A stretch of 43,745 nt of DNA from Paracoccaceae bacterium (lineage in GTDB: Bacteria > Pseudomonadota > Alphaproteobacteria > Rhodobacterales > Rhodobacteraceae): contig CABXKH010000012.1 of NCBI GenBank assembly GCA_902512685.1, positions 1 through 43,745 of the forward strand. The letters are read 5' to 3'. Position 1 is the first letter of the stretch. Every line of letters starts with the position of its first letter. The translations under genes and the position numbers were made by a program. Below are positions 33,848-40,901 of the stretch, in pieces. The notes below the pieces were generated by a model. It was given only the letters and a program-made list of their open reading frames with translations. It had not been told where the DNA came from and did no database searches.

Positions 33848-34504
33848 ATGCTACGTAAGCGGTTATCAAAACATAGAGATAGGCCCTCATTTAGATTCAC
33901 TATGATATGTTTACGGATTTGTGATATTTGTATTGCGTTGGGCGTTTTAATAGTCTTAGCGTTACCAATGTCTCTAATTGCCTTGATAATATGGCTTGAA
34001 GATCGTAATCAAGTTATATTTACTCAGATACGGGTCGGAAAACTAAATCGTAAATTTAAAATTTTTAAATTTCGCACAATGATATACGACAGCCAGCGCT
34101 ATCAAGGAGATTACATAGATACGCTTTCTAAAGATGATTTACGAGCTCGGTTTGAGACTACTGAAAAGAATGATTTACGCGTTACAAAAGTGGGTAAGTA
34201 TATTCGACCAATTCATCTGGACGAATTACCGCAATTGATCAACGTTTTATTTGGGCATATGTCTTTGGTAGGTGTGCGGCCAGATGTGCCGATTCAGGAG
34301 TTAGATTATTCGCCACAAATTTGGTCGCAGCGGCATTATTTGCGGCCTGGCATAACTGGACTTGCACAGATTAATGGTGACATTAAAAGTTTGGAAGAAC
34401 GGATAAAGCTTGATTTATTTTGGATTAATAATGTTAGTATAATATTATATTTTAAAATCTTAGTAAAAACACTCTTAAAGGTATTAAGACGAAACAGTAT
34501 TTAG
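33848..34504 (+). CDS. PglC/WcaJ-type phosphoglycosyltransferase
   Basis: 218 residues with one N-terminal membrane segment (about 20-50). The signature blocks are F-K-F-R-T-M, then L-D-E-L-P-Q-L-I-N-V-L with the catalytic Asp-Glu pair, M-S-L-V-G-V-R-P and R-P-G-I-T-G-L-A-Q-I. It puts the first sugar phosphate on undecaprenyl phosphate at the inner membrane. The short form without a CoA-binding-like domain resembles PglC, which uses UDP-diNAcBac, the same intermediate this operon is predicted to make. Last gene of the 20-kb run. Confidence 0.92.
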   Translation: MLRKRLSKHRDRPSFRFTMICLRICDICIALGVLIVLALPMSLIALIIWLEDRNQVIFTQIRVGKLNRKFKIFKFRTMIYDSQRYQGDYIDTLSKDDLRARFETTEKNDLRVTKVGKYIRPIHLDELPQLINVLFGHMSLVGVRPDVPIQELDYSPQIWSQRHYLRPGITGLAQINGDIKSLEERIKLDLFWINNVSIILYFKILVKTLLKVLRRNSI

Positions 34505-34546
34505 TTACGAATACTATAACTATTTTGTAGCTTAAAAATGATAATG

Positions 34547-34557
34547 AAGTGGAAAGA
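34547..34557 (+). repeat. Possible att core, left copy
   Basis: 11 bases identical to 37497-37507, eleven bases beyond the recombinase stop codon. Short, so it could be chance. Confidence 0.4.
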
Positions 34558-34567
34558 TTGTTGTTGG

Positions 34568-35497
34568 TTACTGAAAATCGGATTTCTTTGCTCGTTTAAT
34601 CCAAATATTGTGTTGCGAAAACCGCAAATACCGCGAAACGGTACTCGGATCTGACCAGCCCCCGGCGCGCATGATGGCGGCCAAATCGTATCCCCTAATC
34701 AGTAAGTCCTGCGCGGCGCCCACGCGCAGTGAGTGCCCCGAAACCTCCAAGTCACTCGGCCGCTCGCATCTCTTCACCTTCACGACACTGCGCTTGATGA
34801 TGTCGTTAACGTTCCTATCGCAGATGGCGCGGTCCTCGCACCGCCCGTGATTAATGGCGCAGAAGACGGGCTGAATTTCTGGAGGCTTTAGCCGCAGCCA
34901 CTTCTGAACCAGCTTCGCACTTCTCTCGGAGCCGAACACGAGCCGACCCCTCCCGTATTGGTCGGTTTTACTTTTCCTAATCATCCCCTTCAGTGCGCCG
35001 TCCGGCGTGAACTTTAGGTCGTCGCTTCGAATGGCCACCAATTCCGAGCGGCGCGCCAGGAAGTCGTAGCCCAGGGATAGGAGGGCGCGGTTGCGCTTGC
35101 CCGCGAGTGTGTCGGGCTGGGCGTCGATCATCTTGACGAGGATGTCGTGGTTTATTCCGACGGCCTGCCTCTGCTCCAGGCATTTCGAGCGCTTCAATCG
35201 CCGAATTGCGAGGTAGACTTCCTCGGTGCGCGTCTGATCCTCAAATCCCAGCATTCTGTTTAGTCTCCGCAGTGATGCAATCCGCCGGCGGATTGTGCTG
35301 TAAGCGGAGTTCATTTGCAGGCATTCGATGTATGCGCAGAGCGTTTCAGGGTCTATTGGGAATGGCGTAAGATTTCTTTCATCGCACCAATCGACAAATG
35401 CGCGCGCGTCGGCGTAATATGACTTCAAGGTATTCGGCGCATATGCTCCTTGCAGCTTGTTCAGAGTATCTTCGAGTGATTTATAAAAATAGCTCAT
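34568..35497 (-). CDS. Tyrosine recombinase/integrase
   Basis: 309 residues from ATG 35497; an in-frame TTG at 35533 would add 12. The N-terminal SAM-like DNA-binding domain (about 1-100) is followed by the catalytic domain. That domain contains Arg in A-R-R-S-E-L, Lys in R-K-S-K-T-D, H-S-L-R, Trp in A-G-G-W-S-D and the nucleophile in V-S-R-Y-L-R. These give the full R-K-H-R-W-Y set, so the enzyme looks active. It resembles chromosomal/phage integrases rather than XerC/D. The start codon lies inside an 18-nt palindrome. Confidence 0.92.
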   Translation of the reverse strand: MSYFYKSLEDTLNKLQGAYAPNTLKSYYADARAFVDWCDERNLTPFPIDPETLCAYIECLQMNSAYSTIRRRIASLRRLNRMLGFEDQTRTEEVYLAIRRLKRSKCLEQRQAVGINHDILVKMIDAQPDTLAGKRNRALLSLGYDFLARRSELVAIRSDDLKFTPDGALKGMIRKSKTDQYGRGRLVFGSERSAKLVQKWLRLKPPEIQPVFCAINHGRCEDRAICDRNVNDIIKRSVVKVKRCERPSDLEVSGHSLRVGAAQDLLIRGYDLAAIMRAGGWSDPSTVSRYLRFSQHNIWIKRAKKSDFQ

Positions 35498-35506
35498 ATG
35501 AGCTAT
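35489..35506. promoter_or_regulatory. 18-nt perfect palindrome over the integrase start
   Basis: ATAGCTCATATGAGCTAT reads the same on both strands. It covers the integrase ATG and lies 27 bases before the XRE regulator start, so binding would block integrase expression. A good candidate operator for that regulator. Confidence 0.5.
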
Positions 35507-35532
35507 AATAGTGCATAAGGTTGATTGAGTCA

Positions 35533-35781
35533 ATGCTGACTTGTGATCAAATTAGAATGTCGCGTGCTGCACTTGGGTGGAGCATTGCAAAGTTGTCTGA
35601 AAAGTCGTCGGTGAGTGTAAGCACTATTAAGCGATTAGAATCCCAAGAAGGTATATCAAAGGCAACTGAAGCAAACTTGCGCCTTATCCGCGAAACCCTG
35701 CAAGCCGCCGGCATAGAATTCATTGGGGACGCGGGCGACGGGCCTGGCGTGCGCCTCTGGTCAAAATCGAATCAATCCTGA
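35533..35781 (+). CDS. XRE-family (Cro/C1-type) regulator
   Basis: 82 residues from ATG 35533; TTG 35521 is in frame. The helix-turn-helix is C-D-Q-I-R-M-S-R-A-A-L-G-W-S-I-A-K-L-S, then S-V-S-V-S-T-I-K-R-L-E. The pattern (R-A-A-L-G-W-S, then E-x-x-G-I-x-F-I-G) is common in element-borne repressors. It diverges from the integrase over a short spacer with a palindrome, so it probably controls integration or excision and its own gene. Confidence 0.88.
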   Translation: MLTCDQIRMSRAALGWSIAKLSEKSSVSVSTIKRLESQEGISKATEANLRLIRETLQAAGIEFIGDAGDGPGVRLWSKSNQS

Positions 35782-35885
35782 CGGATAGTCAACCGCAAAC
35801 TATATGCAGTATAAAGATATTGCGGTTTTCCCATATGTAGTGGTGTGGTAAACTCTGCCCAACAATAACAACTAAGAGCAGTTAC

Positions 35886-36530
35886 ATGGCGCACGACTTA
35901 AATCCAACTATTGGCGGTGACTTTGGATCACTGGCCATTAACGATTTACTACCAGAGCGCCCGGCGCTCATTGGCGAGTTCAGCCCGGCCTATGAGGCCT
36001 TCCGGGAGGCGACAATCGCCGACCTCGCGCCGGTCACAAAGTATGAGTACCTCCAGGCGCTACAACTCGCGGACCTGAACTGGGCCATCCTGCAGGCGAA
36101 GGCCTGCGCGGACGTGGAACTCTCCAGTGGAACGGAGCGGACCGTCCGCGCGCAGCTTAATGCGAAACTCGAGGGCGACGGCGAGCGCGAATACAGGCGG
36201 CAGCTATATGCGTTCGAGGAGGCCGGCGGCGACGAGGATGACTTCGCAGACCCCGTCGACTGGGATGCCATCGAGGAGAAAATTGAGAATACCGTGGCCG
36301 GCCTGAAGTCCAATGATCCAGGTGAGCGGGAGGCTGCGACGGCTGCGGCAATTGCGCTGGGCGTCGACCCGCGGCTGGTCCTCAGCGCGCAACTCGTCAA
36401 CAACTTGGGGTATCGGCGCCACTCCGAGAAGCTGCCCGACCTGGAGAAGCGCGCGCGCCTGCTGTCGGCGGAGTACCGTGAGATCCAGAAGGCACGGCCC
36501 ATCGACGTCGTCCCAGTTTCGGGAGATTGA
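35886..36530 (+). CDS. Hypothetical acidic protein of the GC-rich element
   Basis: 214 residues, not recognised. Alanine- and glutamate-rich, mostly helical, soluble, with an acidic stretch (A-G-G-D-E-D-D-F-A-D-P-V-D-W-D). No membrane segment, signal peptide or catalytic motif. Its ATG 35886 follows CTAAGAGCAGTTAC, a weak ribosome site. It is followed after four bases by another hypothetical gene, so the two are probably co-transcribed. Base composition is much more GC-rich than the glycan operon. Could be a plasmid/phage small-terminase-like or regulatory protein, but nothing seen proves this. Confidence 0.65.
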   Translation: MAHDLNPTIGGDFGSLAINDLLPERPALIGEFSPAYEAFREATIADLAPVTKYEYLQALQLADLNWAILQAKACADVELSSGTERTVRAQLNAKLEGDGEREYRRQLYAFEEAGGDEDDFADPVDWDAIEEKIENTVAGLKSNDPGEREAATAAAIALGVDPRLVLSAQLVNNLGYRRHSEKLPDLEKRARLLSAEYREIQKARPIDVVPVSGD

Positions 36531-36534
36531 GGAA

Positions 36535-37041
36535 GTGACGCGGCGCTCCACGGGCCCGAAGACTGCCGAGGGGAAGGCAGTGTCTGCTCGAAACGCGCGC
36601 AAGCACGGGCTGAATGCACCCCCGGACGAGGACCTGGTCGCCACGTGGTTCAACTTGATCCTTGATAATGGAGGGGACGCCTACGATGAGCCCAACGCGG
36701 ATGAGCCGAGGCGCGAGGCGGCGCTGCGGCTAGCAATCGCGGAGGCGCGCTACCACCGCGCCCTGCACAAAGTCGACACGCACGACACGGAGCCGAATTC
36801 TGCGCAGCAGGTGGCAAACAAATTATACGCAGACGTCCGCTTTATCTTGGTTGGACTGCCCGAGAGGGTCGCCGACGGGCCTGCGGATCCGTTTGACTTG
36901 GAATACGCCGAGTTTGGCCTGCGGCAAGTAGAGAAGTTGCTCGTCGAGGTGGGACGTGAGCGCCGCCTCTACCGGCGCTACCTCGGTGAGGCGCGGGCGC
37001 AGCGACGGAAGGCCCTACGGGATTGGTGCGCCTTCAATTGA
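36535..37041 (+). CDS. Hypothetical protein with GPKTAEGK...RKHGL motif
   Basis: 168 residues from GTG 36535. A longer frame from 36313 overlaps the previous gene and has an arginine-rich, implausible start. The N-terminus carries S-T-G-P-K-T-A-E-G-K and N-A-R-K-H-G-L, a motif common in short proteins of prophages and integrative elements with no known function. The rest is helical and charged, ending in a basic tail (RLYRRYLGEARAQRRKA). It starts four bases after the preceding stop. Possibly DNA-binding. Confidence 0.7.
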   Translation: MTRRSTGPKTAEGKAVSARNARKHGLNAPPDEDLVATWFNLILDNGGDAYDEPNADEPRREAALRLAIAEARYHRALHKVDTHDTEPNSAQQVANKLYADVRFILVGLPERVADGPADPFDLEYAEFGLRQVEKLLVEVGRERRLYRRYLGEARAQRRKALRDWCAFN

Positions 37042-37097
37042 GACGAAAACTTAAATTCCCGAAACGAACTTAAATTACAATCTATAGGAGAGTAAGC

Positions 37098-37430
37098 CTA
37101 GCGCCTGCGAATACGCCGATAAAGCAAGCCGCAGCCAATCCCCAGGACAACTCCGACGATATCCGCTATCCAGTCGTTTATGTCTGCGCTGCGGTTGAAG
37201 CTGGGCTGGATGAGTTCAATGACACCCCCAAAGGCTGAGGCGCCGATGAAGACCGGCAGCAGGCCAAATCGGCCGGTGCGGGCCACCGGGAAGGCCAGCG
37301 CGGCGAAGGCGACTAGGTGCACGAGCTTGTCGCTGCCCTCCGCCGCCGGCTGGTCCATTGGCCAGAGCATCGCGACGGTCAGGGCGAGCGTCACGGCGAT
37401 GGTGAGGGGGATGTCCAGGTACTTGCGCAT
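37098..37430 (-). CDS. VanZ-like small membrane protein
   Basis: 110 residues with about four membrane segments. The VanZ pattern is visible: D-K-L-V-H-L-V-A-F-A-A-L (about 34-45), G-G-V-I-E-L-I-Q-P-x-F-x-R-S-A-D-I-N-D-W-I-A-D-I-V-G spread over 68-94, and a basic tail. VanZ relatives of this short type are frequent and mostly of unknown function. It lies at the right end of the GC-rich element, convergent with the hypothetical genes, and may be cargo. Confidence 0.8.
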   Translation of the reverse strand: MRKYLDIPLTIAVTLALTVAMLWPMDQPAAEGSDKLVHLVAFAALAFPVARTGRFGLLPVFIGASAFGGVIELIQPSFNRSADINDWIADIVGVVLGIGCGLLYRRIRRR

Positions 37431-37496
37431 GCAAATCGCCTAACTGCGCGGGGCGCAGAACAAAAGTGTAAGCTTTCGCTTGGGGTATACGCGGTT

Positions 37497-37507
37497 AAGT
37501 GGAAAGA
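37497..37507 (+). repeat. Possible att core, right copy
   Basis: Identical to 34547-34557; lies 67 bases beyond the VanZ-like gene, near the drop in G+C. Confidence 0.4.
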
Positions 37508-37674
37508 GGCGGAAAATCAGGGGCTTGGGGGTTCCGATAAGCATAGATTCTAGGTCGTAATTGTGCCCAAGCTAATATTTGCACAGGGTCCCAAACCCTA
37601 TCTATCTCAATGCTCTGGCTTACTATTTTGCGCATTATTTTGCGCTTCTTACGATGCACGAATAGTGTAGCGTT

Positions 37675-37874
37675 ATGGAGCGGGATACAAAGAAGATTAT
37701 AAAGCGTCTCAAACGAGAAGGTTGGACCCTTCGCAATGTTAAAGGGTCTCATCACCAATTCGTCAAAGATGAAAACCGTCTTACGATCCCTCACCCAAAA
37801 AAAGGGATCTACCCCTTGGTACAGCAAAGGCTATCGCAAGCGCCGCGGAGTGGACTGAGAGAAGTGATAAATGA
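37675..37874 (+). pseudogene. hicA: hicA toxin gene with an apparent frameshift
   Basis: The first 43 codons are typical HicA: T-K-K-I-I-K-R-L-K-R-E-G-W, then N-V-K-G-S-H-H-Q-F with the catalytic histidine, then L-T-I-P-H-P-K-K. After the run of seven A and three G (37797-37806) the open frame becomes unlike HicA. Another frame continues with D-L-P-L-G-T-A-K-A-I-A-S-A-A-E-W and stops at TGA 37872, overlapping the hicB ATG by four bases as in normal hicAB pairs. So one base appears lost (or two gained) at the homopolymer. The toxin is probably inactive unless this is a sequencing error or a slippery site. Confidence 0.8.
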
Positions 37875-38266
37875 AAACATATTTTGCAGTGGTCAGCAAA
37901 GATCATGACAGCGCATACGGGCTGTGGTTTCCGGATGTAGAGGGATGCTTTTCAGCGGCGGATCGTGAAGAAGATATCATGAGCAATGCAATTGAAGCGC
38001 TTTTACTCCATCTCGAAGATGAAGAACATCCACATGCACGGCAGGTGCACGAGGTTGCGAGTGATCCCGCGGTTGCACAAGAGCTTGCATCTGGCACATA
38101 TCTCATTGCTGTGCCGCTCGTGACTGCTAAAAATCGTTCCGTGCGTGTCAACCTAAGTTTAGACAAGGGAATTGTTGATGCAATTGACGCCGCCGCTCGG
38201 ATGCGGGGGCTATCTAGGCCGGGCTTTTTGGCTGAAGCTGCGCAAAATGAAATTCGAGGGCGTTGA
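37871..38266 (+). CDS. hicB: HicB-type antitoxin
   Basis: 131 residues. The N-terminal HicB fold includes Y-G-L-W-F-P-D-V-E-G-C-F-S-A-A-D, then the helix N-A-I-E-A-L-L-L-H. The C-terminus (about 90-131) looks like a ribbon-helix-helix DNA-binding domain (V-R-V-N-L-S-L-D-K-G-I-V-D-A-I-D). It would bind HicA and repress the operon. The antitoxin frame is intact although the toxin appears frameshifted, a state that is not harmful to the cell. Confidence 0.92.
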   Translation: MKTYFAVVSKDHDSAYGLWFPDVEGCFSAADREEDIMSNAIEALLLHLEDEEHPHARQVHEVASDPAVAQELASGTYLIAVPLVTAKNRSVRVNLSLDKGIVDAIDAAARMRGLSRPGFLAEAAQNEIRGR

Positions 38267-38335
38267 CAGTTTAAATAGAAATTTTTCTCGGAATGTCACC
38301 CGCGCTTTATACTGAGATATAAGTTCTATCCAAAT

Positions 38336-38473
38336 ATGAATGCGCGTATTTGGGAACTTAAAACAAGCTCTATCGATGTGGTGTCTGCGTGTCGTAACCG
38401 CAGTATTTATGCCGTTACTGATGATGCTGTTTCACCAGGCCGTGGCGTGCGAGTGACGATGGATTACAGATAG
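38336..38473 (+). CDS. Possible 45-aa ORF
   Basis: ATG 38336 to TAG 38473 between hicB and the RelE-type gene. The product (MNARIWELKTSSIDVVSACR at the start, G-R-G-V-R-V-T-M-D-Y-R at the end) is not recognised and may be a gene fragment. No clear ribosome site. Confidence 0.25.
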   Translation: MNARIWELKTSSIDVVSACRNRSIYAVTDDAVSPGRGVRVTMDYR

Positions 38474-38484
38474 GGTTTTAGCTT

Positions 38485-38763
38485 TCACAGCGTCTGCTTG
38501 AGATTTCGATAGAAATTTTCATGAGACCCGAGAGCGAGCAGCGTTAGTGTCAAAACTTCATCTTCATAGATGTATGCTAAAAGGTTCAGTTGATTGACCA
38601 TTTTAAATTTGTAGACGAGGACTCCACCTAGATCTCCAGATTTACGATCACCAATAAGTGGGTCCTGCATGAGAATCTGCACAGCCTTGTCCAAATCAGA
38701 CTTCTGGTTCAGGTGCAGCTTTTTAACGGCTTTCGCAAACTGCCGAGACTGAAGGACTTTCAT
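38485..38763 (-). CDS. RelE/ParE-superfamily toxin
   Basis: 92 residues with the RelE/ParE fold pattern: S-R-Q-F-A-K-A-V-K-K-L at the N-terminus, D-P-L-I-G-D-R-K-S-G-D-L-G-G-V-L-V-Y-K-F-K, then N-L-L-A-Y-I-Y-E-D and a final L-A-L-G-S-H-E-N-F-Y-R. The H-E-N-F-Y ending is typical. RelE members cut ribosome-bound mRNA and ParE members poison gyrase; the sequence does not decide. Three bases downstream of its antitoxin gene on the same strand. Confidence 0.85.
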   Translation of the reverse strand: MKVLQSRQFAKAVKKLHLNQKSDLDKAVQILMQDPLIGDRKSGDLGGVLVYKFKMVNQLNLLAYIYEDEVLTLTLLALGSHENFYRNLKQTL

Positions 38764-38766
38764 CTT

Positions 38767-38985
38767 TTATCCAAACTCGTAAGGCGTGACGTCTCCACTG
38801 AGAACTTCTCGCTGCGCCAATAAGATTTCTTTAATAAAGCTATAGGGCAAATCAGGGTTTTCCTCTGAAATTTTCCCGATCGTGGACCAGTATTCGATCT
38901 GCTTGGCGGTTGAGCGATGATATACATCGCCATAGTGACGCGCCTGCTTGATCAGCTCATCAGACAGTTTTACAGATTGGGGCAT
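38767..38985 (-). CDS. ParD-like antitoxin
   Basis: 72 residues. Opens with S-V-K-L-S-D-E-L-I-K-Q-A-R-H-Y-G, a ribbon-helix-helix start, followed by R-S-T-A-K-Q-I-E-Y-W-S-T-I-G-K, the pattern of the ParD-like antitoxin family that accompanies RelE/ParE-type toxins. A GGAGAT ribosome site lies upstream on the minus strand. First gene of the two-gene operon, expected to neutralise the toxin and repress transcription. Confidence 0.85.
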   Translation of the reverse strand: MPQSVKLSDELIKQARHYGDVYHRSTAKQIEYWSTIGKISEENPDLPYSFIKEILLAQREVLSGDVTPYEFG

Positions 38986-39260
38986 GGAAATCTCCTTTGC
39001 GCAATAGTGTCGCGAATGGTTGCAAAATGCAACATAAAGATGATGTATGCCAAGAAAGGCTACTGGTAGTTCAGCTTGCTCTGGATTACTTTACAGTAAA
39101 CAACCATCCAGTCTTGATTTAATCTCATAAGCGACAAAAACTTCCTTGAAGTGAATACGAAGGTGACTTCTACATGGTAGCGATGGCATTGCTAGCGCTT
39201 CTATCTAAAACCGAGTTATATAAATCGAAATAAAAATATTTAGCCAGCAGACTTTTATCT

Positions 39261-39410
39261 TTAATTGAATGGTTGCAGCCACGATTTTTTGTAACCCAAT
39301 ATGATCCAACTAAGCGGTGTGAATTTGATCAGTAGGTAATATAAGAAGACGCTCACAACAAATGCCCCCAAAACTGCACCAATTAACACCTGAAATTGTG
39401 ACAAACCCAT
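39261..39410 (-). CDS. Possible small membrane protein (49 aa)
   Basis: ATG at 39410 to TAA at 39261. The product has one long hydrophobic segment (L-I-G-A-V-L-G-A-F-V-V-S-V-F-L-Y-Y-L-L-I) followed by a short basic tail (G-Y-K-K-S-W-L-Q). GAAAAG precedes the start. The lack of stops plus the coherent membrane segment support a real gene. It is upstream of nothing obvious and follows the P450 gene on the same strand by 55 bases. Confidence 0.45.
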   Translation of the reverse strand: MGLSQFQVLIGAVLGAFVVSVFLYYLLIKFTPLSWIILGYKKSWLQPFN

Positions 39411-39465
39411 AAGCTTTTCAAGCAGTTTCCGTGATTTTTAAGCTTATGATTTGCCTTTTTCTGAC

Positions 39466-40677
39466 CTAAGTTGGATCGAGGGTTGCGGGTAAATTTAAAA
39501 AACCCCGAAAGCGAATACGCGGCGAAATTTCAGCCCCTTCAAACAGCGTATAGTTTGGGAAGCGATGAAGAAAACTTTCTAATGCGATCTTCGCTTCCAA
39601 CCGCGCGAGTGTCAGTCCTACACAGGTATGGGGCCCTGCCGAAAACCCTAGATGCCGTTTGGCATTGGTACGCTGAATATCAAATTCATCGGGTTTGGGA
39701 AATACATCTGGGTCACGGTTCGCGGCGCCAATACACAAATGAATAAGTGTATCTTTGTCCAGTAAGACACCATCGAGTTTGATTTGTTTTGACGTTTGCC
39801 GGTTTCCAAATTGGTTCGGAGATTGAGTTCGTAGAACTTCTTCGACAGCGGTATCAATTAAGTTAGGATGAGCAACAAGGAGCGCTTTTTGCTTGGGATT
39901 GCTCCAAAGCATATGAAGTGCACTTCCTATCAAATTTGTCGTCGTTTCATGTCCTGCATTCAAAATAAAAATACAGTTCTGCAACAATTCAGTTTCCGAT
40001 AATTCTTGATTGTCTTGTGCCCGTATTAGGCGGGTCAAAACATCGGTCTCGAGGTCTTTGGGGGCTTTTTTTCGTCTGGAAACAAGCCCCTTGAGATAGT
40101 TCTTGAATTCGCAGACTGCTGCATTGCCTTTTTCTAATTGACTGCTGGTCAAATTGGGCTCTAAAGCCCCGAGGATTGCCAAAGACCAGTCTCTCAATGG
40201 CTCACGCTCTTCCATTGGTATTGCGAGTAAATTCCCAATAATTTGAATTGGAATTTTACTTGCATAATCGTCAATTAAATCAATTTCCTGCGTTTTGGTA
40301 GATTTTAGTTCTAACTCGTCCAATAGAGCAATGACTGTTGCCTCTAACCCTTCTTTCATGCCCTGAATGGCTCGCGGGTTTAAAGCTGCCGTCATTATTT
40401 TGCGCACTCGGGTATGCAGTGGTGGGTCATTAAAAACCAGAGATGTAGTGTGGTGTTCAAAGAGTGCAGAGCCAACACCAAATTTTGGGCTAAAAGCTAG
40501 TTTTTTATCCGAAACAAAAGTGTTAACATCCTTGTAAATCAAGTTTAAAAGAGCATGCTTTGAAACAATGACAGAGCCATCATTTTGGGGCAATACAGAG
40601 GGGCCCTCTAAAAGGTCCTTGTAGAAAGGATATGGGTTTTCAAAAAAACCGTCTGGAATTCTAGATAAGTCAAACAT
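39466..40677 (-). CDS. Cytochrome P450
   Basis: 403 residues, soluble bacterial class I type. The I-helix oxygen-binding segment is L-N-A-G-H-E-T-T-T-N, the K-helix E-x-x-R is E-E-V-L-R, and the heme-binding loop is F-S-A-G-P-H-T-C-V-G with the thiolate cysteine. These are all the key residues, so an active monooxygenase is expected, needing ferredoxin and a reductase that are not encoded here. Substrate unknown; no biosynthetic neighbours. Divergent from the metallo-hydrolase gene over 224 bases. Confidence 0.95.
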   Translation of the reverse strand: MFDLSRIPDGFFENPYPFYKDLLEGPSVLPQNDGSVIVSKHALLNLIYKDVNTFVSDKKLAFSPKFGVGSALFEHHTTSLVFNDPPLHTRVRKIMTAALNPRAIQGMKEGLEATVIALLDELELKSTKTQEIDLIDDYASKIPIQIIGNLLAIPMEEREPLRDWSLAILGALEPNLTSSQLEKGNAAVCEFKNYLKGLVSRRKKAPKDLETDVLTRLIRAQDNQELSETELLQNCIFILNAGHETTTNLIGSALHMLWSNPKQKALLVAHPNLIDTAVEEVLRTQSPNQFGNRQTSKQIKLDGVLLDKDTLIHLCIGAANRDPDVFPKPDEFDIQRTNAKRHLGFSAGPHTCVGLTLARLEAKIALESFLHRFPNYTLFEGAEISPRIRFRGFLNLPATLDPT

Positions 40678-40901
40678 GTTTTTAACGTGAACCGACCTGC
40701 TCTATCCAGAGACTAAAGCAGAATTAGGCGGCCGTCTATAAATCTTATCCAGCAGTATTTTAGAAAGCAATTGATAGATCCAGTTGTTCCGATTATCTAT
40801 TTTAAGAGGAATTAGGAATTTGGTGCTGCTGCCAAAAAACTCCCGCCAAAAGAGCGCCTGATGCAAGACTAGAGTACGGTTTTATTTGAAGGAGAGTTAT
40901 A

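Larger units (their letters stand above)
34547..37507. mobile_element. GC-rich integrative element of about 2.9 kb
   Basis: A block with clearly higher G+C than the AT-rich DNA on both sides. It carries a tyrosine recombinase reading outward at the left end, a divergent XRE regulator, two hypothetical proteins and a VanZ-like protein. AAGTGGAAAGA occurs at 34547-34557 and 37497-37507, just outside the first and last gene, and could be the att core. No replication, transposase or phage structural gene is present. Confidence 0.6.

Noticed and set aside
36313..36534. N-terminal extension of the GPKTAEGK protein
   Set aside because: Overlaps the preceding gene, and the translated segment is an arginine/serine-rich shadow of that gene; GTG 36535 is the better start.
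37495..37827. 110-codon antisense frame over hicA
   Set aside because: Covers the start of the convincing HicA coding sequence on the other strand and has no recognisable domain.
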